Source: Burkholderia sp. OK233 (lineage in GTDB: Bacteria; Pseudomonadota; Gammaproteobacteria; Burkholderiales; Burkholderiaceae). Taken from it: 64,000 nucleotides of DNA. Within the stretch, counting starts at the first letter, position 1, and the number at the start of each line of letters is the position of its first letter. Where the stretch lies: contig NZ_OCSR01000002.1 in NCBI RefSeq assembly GCF_900230185.1, positions 434,001 to 498,000 on the forward strand. Reading direction: 5' to 3'. Below the pieces are notes generated by a model that saw only the letters and a list, made by a program, of their open reading frames with translations, did no database searches and had not been told where the DNA came from. Both the position numbers and the translations under genes were made by a program. This document shows positions 1 through 8,663 of this stretch, in pieces.

Positions 1-354
1 CACTTCAAGCACGTTGAGCCAGAACAGGGACTCCTTGTCTTGCGGCAACGGTTCCTGCGTGTAGATCAGGCGCAGGCTCTGCCCTTTCTTCGGATCGAGG
101 CGAAAAAGCGGCGGCGACAGGGTGAACGGCACCTTCGATTCGTCCGGCATCGCGTTCGGATTGCCCGTGTCGAGCCACACCTGAACCAGCGCCGGTGCGT
201 CACCTTCGTTACTGAGCTTGACGGTGACTTCACGATCTTTTGCCTGATAGATCACGCGCGTGCCGCTAATTACAACACCCGCATGCGCGCTGCTCACCAA
301 CCATGACAATGCGAAAACCGTCATCGCTCTTGATAAATTCTTTCGCATTGCCAT
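1..354 (-). CDS. Periplasmic fimbrial chaperone (PapD/FimC family), 3' end outside window
   Basis: Partial gene: about 118 N-terminal residues are visible, with the C-terminus beyond base 1. The start at 354 gives a Sec signal peptide (positive MAMRKNLSRA, hydrophobic core, AHA cleavage site). The mature part begins GVVISGTRVIYQ and continues with VTVKLSN, VQVWLD and PPLFRLDPKK, which is the first immunoglobulin-like domain of PapD-type chaperones, including the strand that donates to pilus subunits. Family knowledge: these chaperones cap and fold fimbrial subunits in the periplasm and deliver them to an usher. It lies about 100 bp downstream of a fimbrial subunit on the same strand, so it is probably the second gene of a chaperone-usher operon whose usher should lie beyond the window. 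Confidence 0.9.
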   Translation of the reverse strand, partial: MAMRKNLSRAMTVFALSWLVSSAHAGVVISGTRVIYQAKDREVTVKLSNEGDAPALVQVWLDTGNPNAMPDESKVPFTLSPPLFRLDPKKGQSLRLIYTQEPLPQDKESLFWLNVLEV

Positions 355-455
355 TTCGTTATCCTTATTACGTGGCGAACTCGTGGTTCGCTCTGATCTC
401 CTCGACAGCCGGCGCCTCTCGCGGGCACCGGCCACCGCCCCGTAGCGTCCTGCTC

Positions 456-1001
456 TTACTGGTAGACGATCGAGTACATGACGGTCGTATTGACGGTACC
501 CGCCGTCGACGCGCCATTGGTTGCCACGTATTGCGCGAAATACTTGAGCGTGGCCGCACCGCTTGCCAGCGCGACGGCCTTCGAGTTCTGCGAAGCCTGA
601 GCCGCACCCAGCGTGATCACGCTGCTGTCGCCGTTGAGCAGGCCGATTTCGACGTTGGTGGCCGTGCCCGTGGCGTTGATCAGTTGCCCCGTGGTCGTAT
701 CGACCGTGGCGCCCGGTTCGAAATAAGTCGACACGTTGCCCGAGTTCGGCGTGCAGTTCGACAATGCGATGTTGAACGGCGTGCGGCCCGCGGTCGTGCC
801 TGCAGTGGCGAGCGCCGAAGTCGAGACGGTCGGCAGCGTGACGGTGAAGTTCTTGCCGCCGCCGTTACCGCTGATCGTGCAGGTCTGGCTGGTGATCTGG
901 CCGGTGAATGTGATCGTGCCGTCGGCTGCCTGCGAATCGGCCGGCATGGCGGCGGCTGCAGCGATAGCCGTAGCGAGAACGCCCGAGCGCGTGAATTTCA
1001 T
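456..1001 (-). CDS. Major fimbrial subunit, type 1 (FimA-like)
   Basis: Encodes about 181 residues from the ATG at 1001, preceded by a GGGG purine tract. A longer reading frame to 1118 lacks a plausible leader, so it was not used. The signal peptide (MKFTRSGVLATAIAAAAA, ending DSQAA) is followed by DGTITFTGQITSQTCTIS, the typical start of mature fimbrial subunits with the first cysteine. The second cysteine is in ALSNCTPN. The protein ends in YSIVYQ, with the penultimate Tyr and aromatic C-terminus that form the donor-strand groove edge. Family knowledge: subunits polymerise outside the outer membrane through the chaperone-usher pathway. The chaperone gene follows directly downstream. Confidence 0.9.
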   Translation of the reverse strand: MKFTRSGVLATAIAAAAAMPADSQAADGTITFTGQITSQTCTISGNGGGKNFTVTLPTVSTSALATAGTTAGRTPFNIALSNCTPNSGNVSTYFEPGATVDTTTGQLINATGTATNVEIGLLNGDSSVITLGAAQASQNSKAVALASGAATLKYFAQYVATNGASTAGTVNTTVMYSIVYQ

Positions 1002-1472
1002 GGTTATCCCCATTGATAAGTAATGCGTGGTATTGAAAGACCGTGTGTGCGGCGGGTTCAGCAATGGCGTTGCGCTCGAACCGACCGCGCCGGGGGCAAT
1101 TATCGGGACGATGCCCAAAAGGGACAGTCAAGCAGTGTCAAGCAGGACGGGAGAAGTTTGAACCAGTGTCAAAACGAGCGTTTTCTGGAAGTAAGAGCTA
1201 CTTGCGCGGCCGCTTTTGCTCCCGAAAAGCGCGTCTATCCTACCGGCTTTATTCATACGAATAGGGATTCACCGAGCAAAATCTACGTCTATCGCGTGGG
1301 TGCAAGTCGATTTTGCTGGAAAGAGCTTTTTGTTGTCCGTTTCTGGACCGTCAAATCGACTTAACTAAAGCTCGTTGTCTTCGTTCCCCAGCAGTGATCA
1401 CGCCTCGGACTGCCTCCACGCATTCAATTGACGCGCGGGCATTTCTGACGACATCTATTCGCGGAGTCCGAA
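1002..1472. other. Intergenic region between divergent fimbrial and glycoside-hydrolase genes
   Basis: About 470 bp with no convincing gene. It should hold the promoters of both divergent genes. Visible structure: tandem GTCAAGCAG words at about 1127-1146, and an inverted repeat AAAACG-AG-CGTTTT at 1171-1184. Neither can be tied to a named regulator. Confidence 0.5.
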
Positions 1473-3962
1473 ATGAAACGCGCGCTTCTAATGCTTGCGC
1501 CCGTCGGCGGGATGCTGGTTGGCGCAGCTCATGCGCAAAGCTCGTTGACGATCAGCGGAACAACGTACACGTACTGTGCGGACGAGGGTCAATTCTGTTC
1601 GTTCACCGGCACGGCGAACGTCGTCTACGGCACTACTTCGCCTACCCTTCAATACGATATCAATGGCCCGTTCACGGGCGGCGTGCAGTGCTCGACAGGA
1701 GCGGTGTCGAGTACGGATCCCGCGTTCGGGTATGGGAAAAGTTGCTGGTACAAAAACACTTCGACGCCGACGCCGACTCCTACTCCTACTCCTACTCCAA
1801 CGCCCACCCCTGCTCCGACTCCGACTCCGAGTCCCGCTAGTGCGTGGACGCAGTGTGCCGTCGAAAACGCGCGATGTTCGTTCAGCGGCAAGATGACCGT
1901 GCTTTATGGTGCGAGCACGACCGCAAATAACGTGAGCAAAGTTTTCACCAATGGCGTGACTTGCAGCAATACGGCTTTTGGTACCGACCCGGCGTATGGA
2001 GTTTCGAAGTTCTGCTGGATTCCGAAGGTACCGACACCGACACCTACGCCAACCCCAACCCCAACCCCAACCCCAACCCCGACGCCTACGCCTACGCCTA
2101 CGCCTACGCCGACACCAACTCCAACACCAACACCAACGCCGACGCCGACTCCGACTCCGACTCCGACTCCGACTCCGACTCCGACGCCAGCATCCGCCAT
2201 CGCCTGCGCAGCACCGACGACAGCGGCCGGAGGCACCGCCAACGGCCTGATCGTCTCCGACACGCCAAGCAGCGACGGCACACGCCTCTTCAATCAAGGC
2301 AGCACCTTCCAGGTGTCGTTCGTCACCGCTGCGAAATCAGCGGACACCGTCGTCTGGTCGATGCAGGATCAGTTGGGCAACATCAAGGGCAGCGGTTCGT
2401 TTGCCGTTGCGAGCGGGACGCGGACTAGCACGCTGTCGTGCCAAAGCAGCGCGGCGGGTTACTTCGCGATCACGGCGACGCTGACACACTCAGGTGGCAC
2501 GCTGCCGCAATTCGGCACGCGTCCAACCGGCATCGCCACGTTCGGCGTCTTGCCGAACCTGTCCGGCACGATACCGGCAGTCAGCTACGCGCATCAGGAG
2601 CAGCACCGCTTCGGCATGCAGGGCTTCAACGACAATGGCCCGATGCTCGCAGCGCTCGGCATCTCCCAAACGATCGACGACCGTGAGCTGTCCGCCATGG
2701 AGCCCAATGCCGCGAATACGTGGACGCCTTCCCTATCGGATCTCGATCCGTTCTACACGAACGGCAAGATCATGCGGCTCATCAGGCTGGACGGCATTCC
2801 CGTGTGGGCGAGTCCGACCGGCGCGTTTCAGGACGACACCAACGCACCGTCAGACGAAAGCTACTACCAGAACTACATGGCGCGTGTGGGCACCGACAGC
2901 GCAGCGATCCGTCAGCAGTATTTCGCCAATCAGCAAAACAACTATTACCAGGTGACGTGGGAGCCTCAATGGGTCGATTCGACCGCCAATTTCGTCGCGA
3001 TGTACGCAGCCGCCTATAAAGGCCTGCATTCGACTGATCCGAACGCGGTCGTGATGGGCACGACCAACGTCTTCCCCGCAAACTGCTCGACGCAATGTAC
3101 GCAGGGATATCTCGCCACCTACGCGCCGCTGGGACTCGGCAATTACATCGACGGTGTGACAACGCACGGCTATTACAACGCCGGCACGTTCGCTGGGCAT
3201 CCGCCCGAACAATACGATACCGATCCGAATCCCTCGAATGTCGCGAACGCCCTCGATCAGCAGATGAGGTCATTGCGTTCGCAGATGCAAATGGTCAAGC
3301 CGAACATGCGCTTGTGGATGACCGAGCTCGGCATCACCTACGACTCCGGCGCCGCTTATGGAGCAAGCTATCCGCCGGCGAACCAGCTGTACGGGCAGGC
3401 CGCCGTCGCATTGCGCGCGCATCTGATCATTCTCGGCGAGGGTGCACAGGTCACCTACTTCTTCTACGGCGCGGACTATCCCGCTGACGTGGGCATCGGC
3501 ACGTTCTTCGATCTTGCTGATCCGCAGGGGCAATATGGCGCGACGAATCTGAGCCCCAAACCGGAAGCACTCGCGTTCGCCGCGCTGACGCGCGTCATGG
3601 ACGGCACGCAAACGCTCGGGCGCCTCAACGGGCTTCCGTCGATGGTGTATGGCTACGCATTCCAGCAACTCAACTCGGGGGCAGTGATCGCGGCGCTCTG
3701 GACACACAACAATTCGAACTGGCCGACGTCATCGGGTACCTACAGTTCGACCTATAGCACCAGCTATGCATTGACCGTGAACTCGACCGGCACGAGCGGC
3801 AATGTAAACGTCATCGATATGATGGGCAACGTAAGCTCGGCGAGCTACACGAACGGCGTCGTGAATCTCACCCTCACCGAGTCGCCGATTTACGTTGTGC
3901 TGCCAAACGCGAATGCGATCCAGGGCAAGTACACGGCACCCGTGGGCTATACAGGGCAATAA
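1473..3962 (+). CDS. Secreted modular glycoside hydrolase-like protein with Pro-Thr linkers
   Basis: 829 residues. The signal peptide ends GAAHA (about 21 residues). Two cysteine-containing modules of about 65 residues follow (about 25-92 and 122-182), sharing C..E...CSF(S/T)G, a YG turn and DPA(F/Y)G..K.CW. Each is followed by a Pro-Thr linker (about 97-118 and 187-239). A possible Ig-like stretch (about 240-360) leads into a C-terminal domain with features of clan GH-A TIM barrels. WEPQW at E497 resembles the acid/base strand, and LWMTELG at E618 resembles the nucleophile strand. The paired small modules look carbohydrate-binding. Inference: an exported polysaccharide-degrading enzyme. I could not assign a GH family, and the two catalytic residues are predictions. 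It is divergent from the fimbrial operon. Confidence 0.75.
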   Translation: MKRALLMLAPVGGMLVGAAHAQSSLTISGTTYTYCADEGQFCSFTGTANVVYGTTSPTLQYDINGPFTGGVQCSTGAVSSTDPAFGYGKSCWYKNTSTPTPTPTPTPTPTPTPAPTPTPSPASAWTQCAVENARCSFSGKMTVLYGASTTANNVSKVFTNGVTCSNTAFGTDPAYGVSKFCWIPKVPTPTPTPTPTPTPTPTPTPTPTPTPTPTPTPTPTPTPTPTPTPTPTPTPTPTPASAIACAAPTTAAGGTANGLIVSDTPSSDGTRLFNQGSTFQVSFVTAAKSADTVVWSMQDQLGNIKGSGSFAVASGTRTSTLSCQSSAAGYFAITATLTHSGGTLPQFGTRPTGIATFGVLPNLSGTIPAVSYAHQEQHRFGMQGFNDNGPMLAALGISQTIDDRELSAMEPNAANTWTPSLSDLDPFYTNGKIMRLIRLDGIPVWASPTGAFQDDTNAPSDESYYQNYMARVGTDSAAIRQQYFANQQNNYYQVTWEPQWVDSTANFVAMYAAAYKGLHSTDPNAVVMGTTNVFPANCSTQCTQGYLATYAPLGLGNYIDGVTTHGYYNAGTFAGHPPEQYDTDPNPSNVANALDQQMRSLRSQMQMVKPNMRLWMTELGITYDSGAAYGASYPPANQLYGQAAVALRAHLIILGEGAQVTYFFYGADYPADVGIGTFFDLADPQGQYGATNLSPKPEALAFAALTRVMDGTQTLGRLNGLPSMVYGYAFQQLNSGAVIAALWTHNNSNWPTSSGTYSSTYSTSYALTVNSTGTSGNVNVIDMMGNVSSASYTNGVVNLTLTESPIYVVLPNANAIQGKYTAPVGYTGQ
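2031..2189 (+). repeat. Pro-Thr hexanucleotide repeat (linker 2), with a shorter relative at 1765-1842
   Basis: The sequence is a run of CCN-ACN hexamers encoding 26 Pro-Thr pairs (residues 187-238). A shorter degenerate run lies at 1765-1842. The third positions vary in blocks (ccaacc, cctacg, ccgact), suggesting expansion by slippage or local duplication within sub-blocks. Such linkers separate binding and catalytic modules in secreted hydrolases. The reverse strand is open as Gly-Val repeats, which is a by-product. Confidence 0.9.
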
Positions 3963-3983
3963 TCATGCTTTGGTGAAGTCACG

Positions 3984-4040
3984 CTGCTGCGTTCAGCATG
4001 CCGCCTCGTTCAAGGCGAGCGGGATGCTGAACAGCAGTTT
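3984..4040 (+). terminator. Strong hairpin terminator after the glycoside hydrolase gene
   Basis: Arms CTGCTGCGTTCAGCAT (3984-3999) and ATGCTGAACAGCAG (4024-4037) pair with a two-base bulge. An inner CTCG/CGAG stem lies between them, and TTT follows. It lies 22 bp after the stop codon. The short U tract makes it less than ideal. The remaining bases to 4302 hold the promoter region of the permease and no visible gene. Confidence 0.65.
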
Positions 4041-4302
4041 GACGCCCTCAATGCAGCCCGCGAGCCCGCCATGCGAATTTGCATGGCGCTCTGCCGATCT
4101 TCTTTTCGATATCCTGACTGCATTTTTCCCGGATATAGTCCACTGGCACACCGCGCGAAACTGCCCTACATTTTCGTTGTCGATTGCCGATGATCGCAAT
4201 AGCGGTCGATACTTGTCATTCTCCTTACGCCCGGGCCACTGGCGCGTCGAACCGTAGACAACAGTAGTCACACCGGCGCACCTGACCAGACCTGGAGGGG
4301 AC

Positions 4303-6277
4303 ATGGCCGTCTTCGCTAATTTTTGGCGCTTGATAGTCGGTAAGCCGCTGGACCCGCTCGATCCCCGGACTCGCCACGCGATCGCCGTCACGCCGCTGCT
4401 GGCCTGGGTCGGTCTCGGTGCTGACGGGTTGTCATCGTCATGCTACGGGCCCGAAGAAGCTTTCCTCGCGCTCGGCCAGCACACCTCGCTTGCATTGTTT
4501 CTCGCACTGGCTACCGCGGCGACGGTCTTCATCATCGCGCTCGGGTATAACCAGGTCATCCAGCTGTTTCCCACCGGCGGCGGCGGTTATCGCGTTGCGA
4601 CGGCGTTGCTGGGCCCGCATCCAGGGCTGGTGTCAGGCGCCGCGCTGCTGGTCGACTACGTCCTGACCGTCGCGACCTCGCTGGCAAGCGGCGTCGATGC
4701 CTTCTTCAGCTTGCTGCCGGTGAGCGCGCAGGCGTTCAAGCTCGCCACCGAACTTATCCTCATCGTCTTGATGACAGGCCTCAACTTTCGCGGCATGCGC
4801 GAATCGATCATGGTGCTGCTGCCGATCTTCCTTGGCTTCGTGGTGCTGCATCTCGGCCTCATCGTGTACGGCATAGCAGTGCACGGCGATCATCTGGCCG
4901 CCGTCGTGCCCGGCGCGATCGGTGAGGCGCGCAGCATGTCGCACGCGGTCGGCCCCCTCGTGGTGCTGGCGTTGCTCATGCGAGCGTTCTCGCTGGGTGG
5001 CGGCACGTATACGGGCCTCGAAGCTGTGTCGAACAACGTCAACATGCTGGCCGAACCGCGCGTGCCGAACGGCAGGACGACAATGTTCTACATGTCCACG
5101 TCGCTCGCCTTCACGGCGGGCGGCATCATTCTGCTGTACATGTTGTGGAATGCCCAGGCGGTGGAAGGTCAAACGCTCAATGCGGTGGTATTCGGCAGCG
5201 TCATCGATCATCTCGGGCTAGGCTCGGCGTTCGCACGGCATGCGCTGCTTGCCGCGGTGCTGGCCTTCGAAGCAGGCCTGCTGCTGGTTGGCGCGCAGAC
5301 CGGCTTCCTGGATGGGCCGGCTGTGTTGTCGAACATGGCGTCGGATTCGTGGGTGCCGCGTCATTTCCGTGATCTGTCCGCGCGTCTGGTCAGACAGAAC
5401 GGCATCGTCGTGATGGGGCTGGCCAGCCTCGCCATCCTCATCTGGACGCACGGCGACGTGTCGATCCTGGTGGTGCTGTACAGCATCAACGTGTTCCTGA
5501 CTTTCAGCCTTTCCCTGCTGGGCCTGTGCATTTACTGGTGGGGTCATCGCCATGAAGGCGAAAACTGGCTGACGCACTTCGCGCTGTCCGCATTGGGGCT
5601 ATCGGTCACCAGCACCGTGCTGGTGATCACGCTGATCGAGAAGTTCACGGCGGGCGGCTGGCTAACGGTACTGGTGACCGGCGCCGTGGTGGCGCTGTGC
5701 TTCGCCATCAAACGGCACTACAGCGAAACCCGCGCACTGATTGCGAAGGCAAGATGCCCTCTTTACCGGCGCTCCGCCCGAGGTCAGCGAAGCGGCGGCA
5801 GCGCTCAAACCGGATCCATCCCAGCCGAGCGCTATTCTGCTCGTCGGCAAACACCGCGGCGCCAGCATGCATGCGCTGCTATGGGTGAACCGATTGTTCC
5901 CGGACCACTTCAGGAATGTGATATTTCTCGCGGTCGGCGAAGTGGACGCGCGAAGCTACGAAGGTGCGGAGCACCTTGAGCACTTGAGGCAAACGATTTC
6001 GGCATCGCTCGAATATTACGTGGCGCAGTGCTGCCGGCACGGAATGGCCGCCGAATACAGGATCGCTTTCGGCACCGATCCTGTGGAAAAGTTCGTCAAA
6101 CTGACCGGGACCACCATGGAGGAATTCCCGAACAGCGTGTGCTTCGCCAGCAAACTGATTTTCAAACGGGTGAATATCCTGACGCGGTGGCTTCACAATC
6201 ACACACCGCTGGAAATCCAGACACGTCTGCACCAGCATGGCAAACAGATGGTGCTGCTGCCGATGAACGTGGGATGA
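4303..6277 (+). pseudogene. APC-superfamily amino-acid/cation permease, split by a frameshift near 5750
   Basis: Starts at 4303 after a GGAGGGG ribosome-binding site. The first frame encodes about 480 residues of a polytopic permease: GLSSSCYGPEEAF, FPTGGGGYRVA and about 12 hydrophobic segments, consistent with the APC superfamily. After ALIAKA (about 5750) this frame runs into Arg-rich nonsense ending at 5979. The neighbouring frame continues sensibly with DALFTGAPPEV through a soluble domain (LLVGKHRGASMHALLW, FRNVIFLAVGEVDARSYEG) to the stop at 6277. Skipping one base joins them into about 657 residues with a C-terminal cytosolic domain. It could be a true inactivation, an assembly error or, less likely, recoding. 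It converges on a universal stress protein one base away. Confidence 0.75.
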
Positions 6278-6278
6278 C

Positions 6279-6695
6279 TCAGTGAACCATCGTTACGGGC
6301 GTGGGCGTCCGTCTCGACAGCGCGGCGAACATGGCCAGTCTCCTGAAGAAACCCATGTGGCTCGCGTCGATCACCATGACGTCGGGCTGGGTCGTTGCCG
6401 CATAGTCGGCAATCGCTCTCGTGCGGTGGCCAAATACCCGCTTCCATTGGTACGGCACCCCGGCTTCTTCGAGAATGGTGCGGGCATCGATCAGCGCCTT
6501 GAGCATGGCATGCTTTTCCATCCGCACCAGTGAGCTTCGGGTATGGAAGGCTGCCGCGCGCCCCTGGTCGACAGGCTCGAGTACTTCCAGCAATTCGACT
6601 TCGGTTATGCCGCGCTCCAGAAACATGAACGCCGCGTAGCGCGCGGCTTCTATCGCGCCTCCGTGGTCGAGAACAGGGATTAGCATTCGTATCAT
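6279..6695 (-). CDS. Universal stress protein (UspA family)
   Basis: 138 residues from the ATG at 6695, which has AGGAG six bases upstream; the longer frame to 6791 lacks this support. It begins MIRMLIPVLDHGG, the beta-strand and turn of the Usp fold. Near the C-terminus it has VMVIDASHMGF and LSRRTPTPVTMVH. The usual ATP-binding G-2x-G-9x-G-(S/T) loop is not intact here, so nucleotide binding is uncertain. Family knowledge: Usp proteins are cytosolic stress-survival factors. It sits between a permease remnant and the kdp operon. KdpD sensors themselves carry a Usp domain, which makes this location notable given that kdpD is missing. Confidence 0.85.
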   Translation of the reverse strand: MIRMLIPVLDHGGAIEAARYAAFMFLERGITEVELLEVLEPVDQGRAAAFHTRSSLVRMEKHAMLKALIDARTILEEAGVPYQWKRVFGHRTRAIADYAATTQPDVMVIDASHMGFFRRLAMFAALSRRTPTPVTMVH

Positions 6696-6815
6696 CGAGA
6701 ACTCCTGGCGGGTACTTTGTACTTTGAGCTTAGCTAAAGCGGCATTAATGTCGTGTAAAAAAACACCACTTTTTTTGAAGTACGCGCGCAAATTGCATCG
6801 CGACGGAAAACACCC

Positions 6816-7142
6816 TCACGATGCCTGTATCGCAGCGGGATTCAGCTCGATATGCAAAATCACCAGCCACCGTTTCGGACAATCCTCGGCAATCTGCAGA
6901 TCCTGTTTCCTGTCGCCGCCCGTCTTCACAAAACCTTTCGCTCGCGCGAAGCCGAACGCACGCCGTGCATCGGATTGCAGCCACAACGTCAGCAGTCCGC
7001 ATGTCACGCAGCTGAACAGCCAGATCGTTTCATGAGGCAGCGTAGCATCGAGTTGCTGCGCGACGTACGTAAAAATAGTCGTGAGAACCTGATTGGTGAC
7101 AAAGGCGATGGCGACGACCTTGCACATCCCTCTGAATATCAT
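6816..7142 (-). CDS. Hypothetical small membrane protein
   Basis: About 108 residues if started at 7142 (MIFRGMCK); a start at 7163 is also possible and neither has a clear ribosome-binding site. Two hydrophobic stretches are visible (VVAIAFVTNQVLTTIFTYVA and TIWLFSCVTCGLLTLWL), followed by a basic, hydrophilic tail. I recognise no family. It may be a genuine small inner-membrane protein or a chance reading frame. If it is not real, 6696-7356 is an intergenic stretch with no other visible feature. Confidence 0.35.
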   Translation of the reverse strand: MIFRGMCKVVAIAFVTNQVLTTIFTYVAQQLDATLPHETIWLFSCVTCGLLTLWLQSDARRAFGFARAKGFVKTGGDRKQDLQIAEDCPKRWLVILHIELNPAAIQAS

Positions 7143-7356
7143 GGCGGGTCTTGAGGGCGTCATGGGAGGTCAAAACCCGGTGCGGAAAACACGCAAGCCT
7201 CGACGGTCACGTTGCCCCTAGTTTGTTTGAATGCCATACACACTCCAGCAAAAACGCGGATTTTTCCTGCGGCGGAACGCCAGACTCGAACTATACGGAC
7301 GACACCGTAAAGACCAGGAAACGATTGCCGCCGCCGATATAAAAATCCTGTGAAAA

Positions 7357-8055
7357 TCAGCGCACGCCGACCAGCCGGTAGCCCACGCCGGCCTCGGTGA
7401 CGATGTGTTCAGGATGGGCCGGATCGCGCTCGAGCTTGTGGCGCAGATGCCCCATGTAGATGCGCAGGTAGTGGTGGTTGTCGGTCTGCAAGGGGCCCCA
7501 TACCTCGCCGAGCAGTTGCTCGTGCGTCAATACGCGCCCAGGGTGGCGCACCAGCGCGGAGAGCAGGCGATATTCGGTGGGGCTGAGATGGACGATCCGG
7601 CTGCCGCGCACGACCCGCCGCTCGCCGAGATCGATTGTGACGAGGCCGAACTGAACCTGAGGCACGCCGACCCTGTCGCCGTTGGCCTGCCTGCGCAAAT
7701 GCGCTCTGAGCCGCGCGCTAAGCTCGGGTAAGCCAAATGGTTTGGTAAGGTAATCGTCGGCGCCGGCATCGAGCGCGGCAACCTTGTCTTCTTCGCGGCT
7801 TCGCGCCGACAGAACGATCACCGGCATCGCAGACCAGCCGCGCAACTCGCGGATCACCTCGATGCCGTCCATGTCCGGCAAACTCAGATCGATGATGACG
7901 AGATCCGCCAGCCGTGTCGCGGCCTGCGCCAGGCCTTGTGCGCCGGTCTGCGCCTCGAAGACACTCATGCCGGCCGCTTCGAGGCTCGTACGAATGAAGC
8001 GGCGGATGGCTTTGTCAGCGTCGATCACAACGACTGTTACGGTGGGATCGCTCAT
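7357..8055 (-). CDS. kdpE: KdpE, OmpR-type response regulator of the potassium ATPase operon
   Basis: 232 residues from the ATG at 8055 (MSDPTVTVVVIDAD). A TTG at 8067 that overlaps the kdpC stop codon is an alternative start. The receiver domain has the acidic start (VVIDAD), the phospho-acceptor in LVIIDLSLPDMDG, and the conserved Lys in YLTKPFG. The C-terminal winged helix has HLSPTEYRLLSALVRHPGRVLTH and ends GVGYRLVG. Family knowledge: KdpE is phosphorylated by the sensor KdpD and activates kdpFABC under potassium limitation. It is the last gene of this kdp operon and starts 8 bp after kdpC. No kdpD lies between them or anywhere else in the window. Confidence 0.92.
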   Translation of the reverse strand: MSDPTVTVVVIDADKAIRRFIRTSLEAAGMSVFEAQTGAQGLAQAATRLADLVIIDLSLPDMDGIEVIRELRGWSAMPVIVLSARSREEDKVAALDAGADDYLTKPFGLPELSARLRAHLRRQANGDRVGVPQVQFGLVTIDLGERRVVRGSRIVHLSPTEYRLLSALVRHPGRVLTHEQLLGEVWGPLQTDNHHYLRIYMGHLRHKLERDPAHPEHIVTEAGVGYRLVGVR

Positions 8056-8063
8056 CCGCGGGC

Positions 8064-8645
8064 TCAATGCATCGGCTTGAGGTCGTCCAAAGCCAGGTTG
8101 AGCTTCAGCACATTCACGCGTGCCTCGCCGAAAATGCCGAACTGCCGCCCCGACGTATTACGCGTAACGAGATTGGTCACCTGATCGACCGGCAGGCCGC
8201 GGGCCTTCGCCACGCGCGCCGCCTGATAGGCCGCAGCCGCCGGACTGATCTCCGGGTCGAGGCCGCTGCCCGACGAAGTCACGAGATCCACCGGCACGGG
8301 TTGCGACATGTCGTTACCCGCCGCCTTCAACGCATCGAGACGGCCTTTGATTTCGTCGGCGAGCGCGGGATTGGTCGGGCCGAGGTTCGAACCACCCGAG
8401 TTCTGTGCGTTGTAGGGCTGCGGCGTGGTGGCCGACAGGCGTCCCCAGAAATAGTACGGCGCGTCGAACTGCTGGCCGATCAGCGCGGAGCCTGCCGCCT
8501 TGCCGTCCCGCTCGAGCAGACTGCCGTTCGCCTGGCGCTCGAAGGCCGCATGGCCGATCGCGGTCACAACGATCGGATAAATCACCCCGGTGATCACCGT
8601 CATCAGGATGAACAGGACAAGTACCGGGCGAATCAGCGTTTTCAT
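8064..8645 (-). CDS. kdpC: KdpC, potassium-transporting ATPase subunit C
   Basis: 193 residues from the ATG at 8645, behind a GAGTGA purine tract; a GTG at 8654 would add three residues. One N-terminal transmembrane helix (MKTLIRPVLVLFILMTVITGVIYPIVVT) is followed by the periplasmic domain, with GSALIGQQF, YFWGRLSAT, SGGSNLGPTNPAL and the strongly conserved SGSGLDPEISPAAA and NTSGRQFGIFGE. Family knowledge: KdpC is a catalytic chaperone that stabilises nucleotide binding by KdpB. It lies 18 bp after kdpB. The length matches the usual size of about 190 residues. Confidence 0.95.
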   Translation of the reverse strand: MKTLIRPVLVLFILMTVITGVIYPIVVTAIGHAAFERQANGSLLERDGKAAGSALIGQQFDAPYYFWGRLSATTPQPYNAQNSGGSNLGPTNPALADEIKGRLDALKAAGNDMSQPVPVDLVTSSGSGLDPEISPAAAAYQAARVAKARGLPVDQVTNLVTRNTSGRQFGIFGEARVNVLKLNLALDDLKPMH

Positions 8646-8663
8646 GATGTTCACTCTATTGGG

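Noticed and set aside
2031..2189. Possible CRISPR-like array
   Set aside because: The repeat is a 6-bp codon pair encoding Pro-Thr in a secreted protein; there are no spacers or cas genes.
1904..2293. Open minus-strand frame of Gly-Val repeats
   Set aside because: It is the reverse complement of the Pro-Thr linker codons. No ribosome-binding site or leader, and the plus-strand gene is clear.
6279..8055. Idea that kdpD survives as a separate fragment, with the Usp gene as its remnant
   Set aside because: The Usp protein is a complete stand-alone protein with its own ribosome-binding site. No histidine-kinase or KdpD N-terminal sequence is seen in the window.
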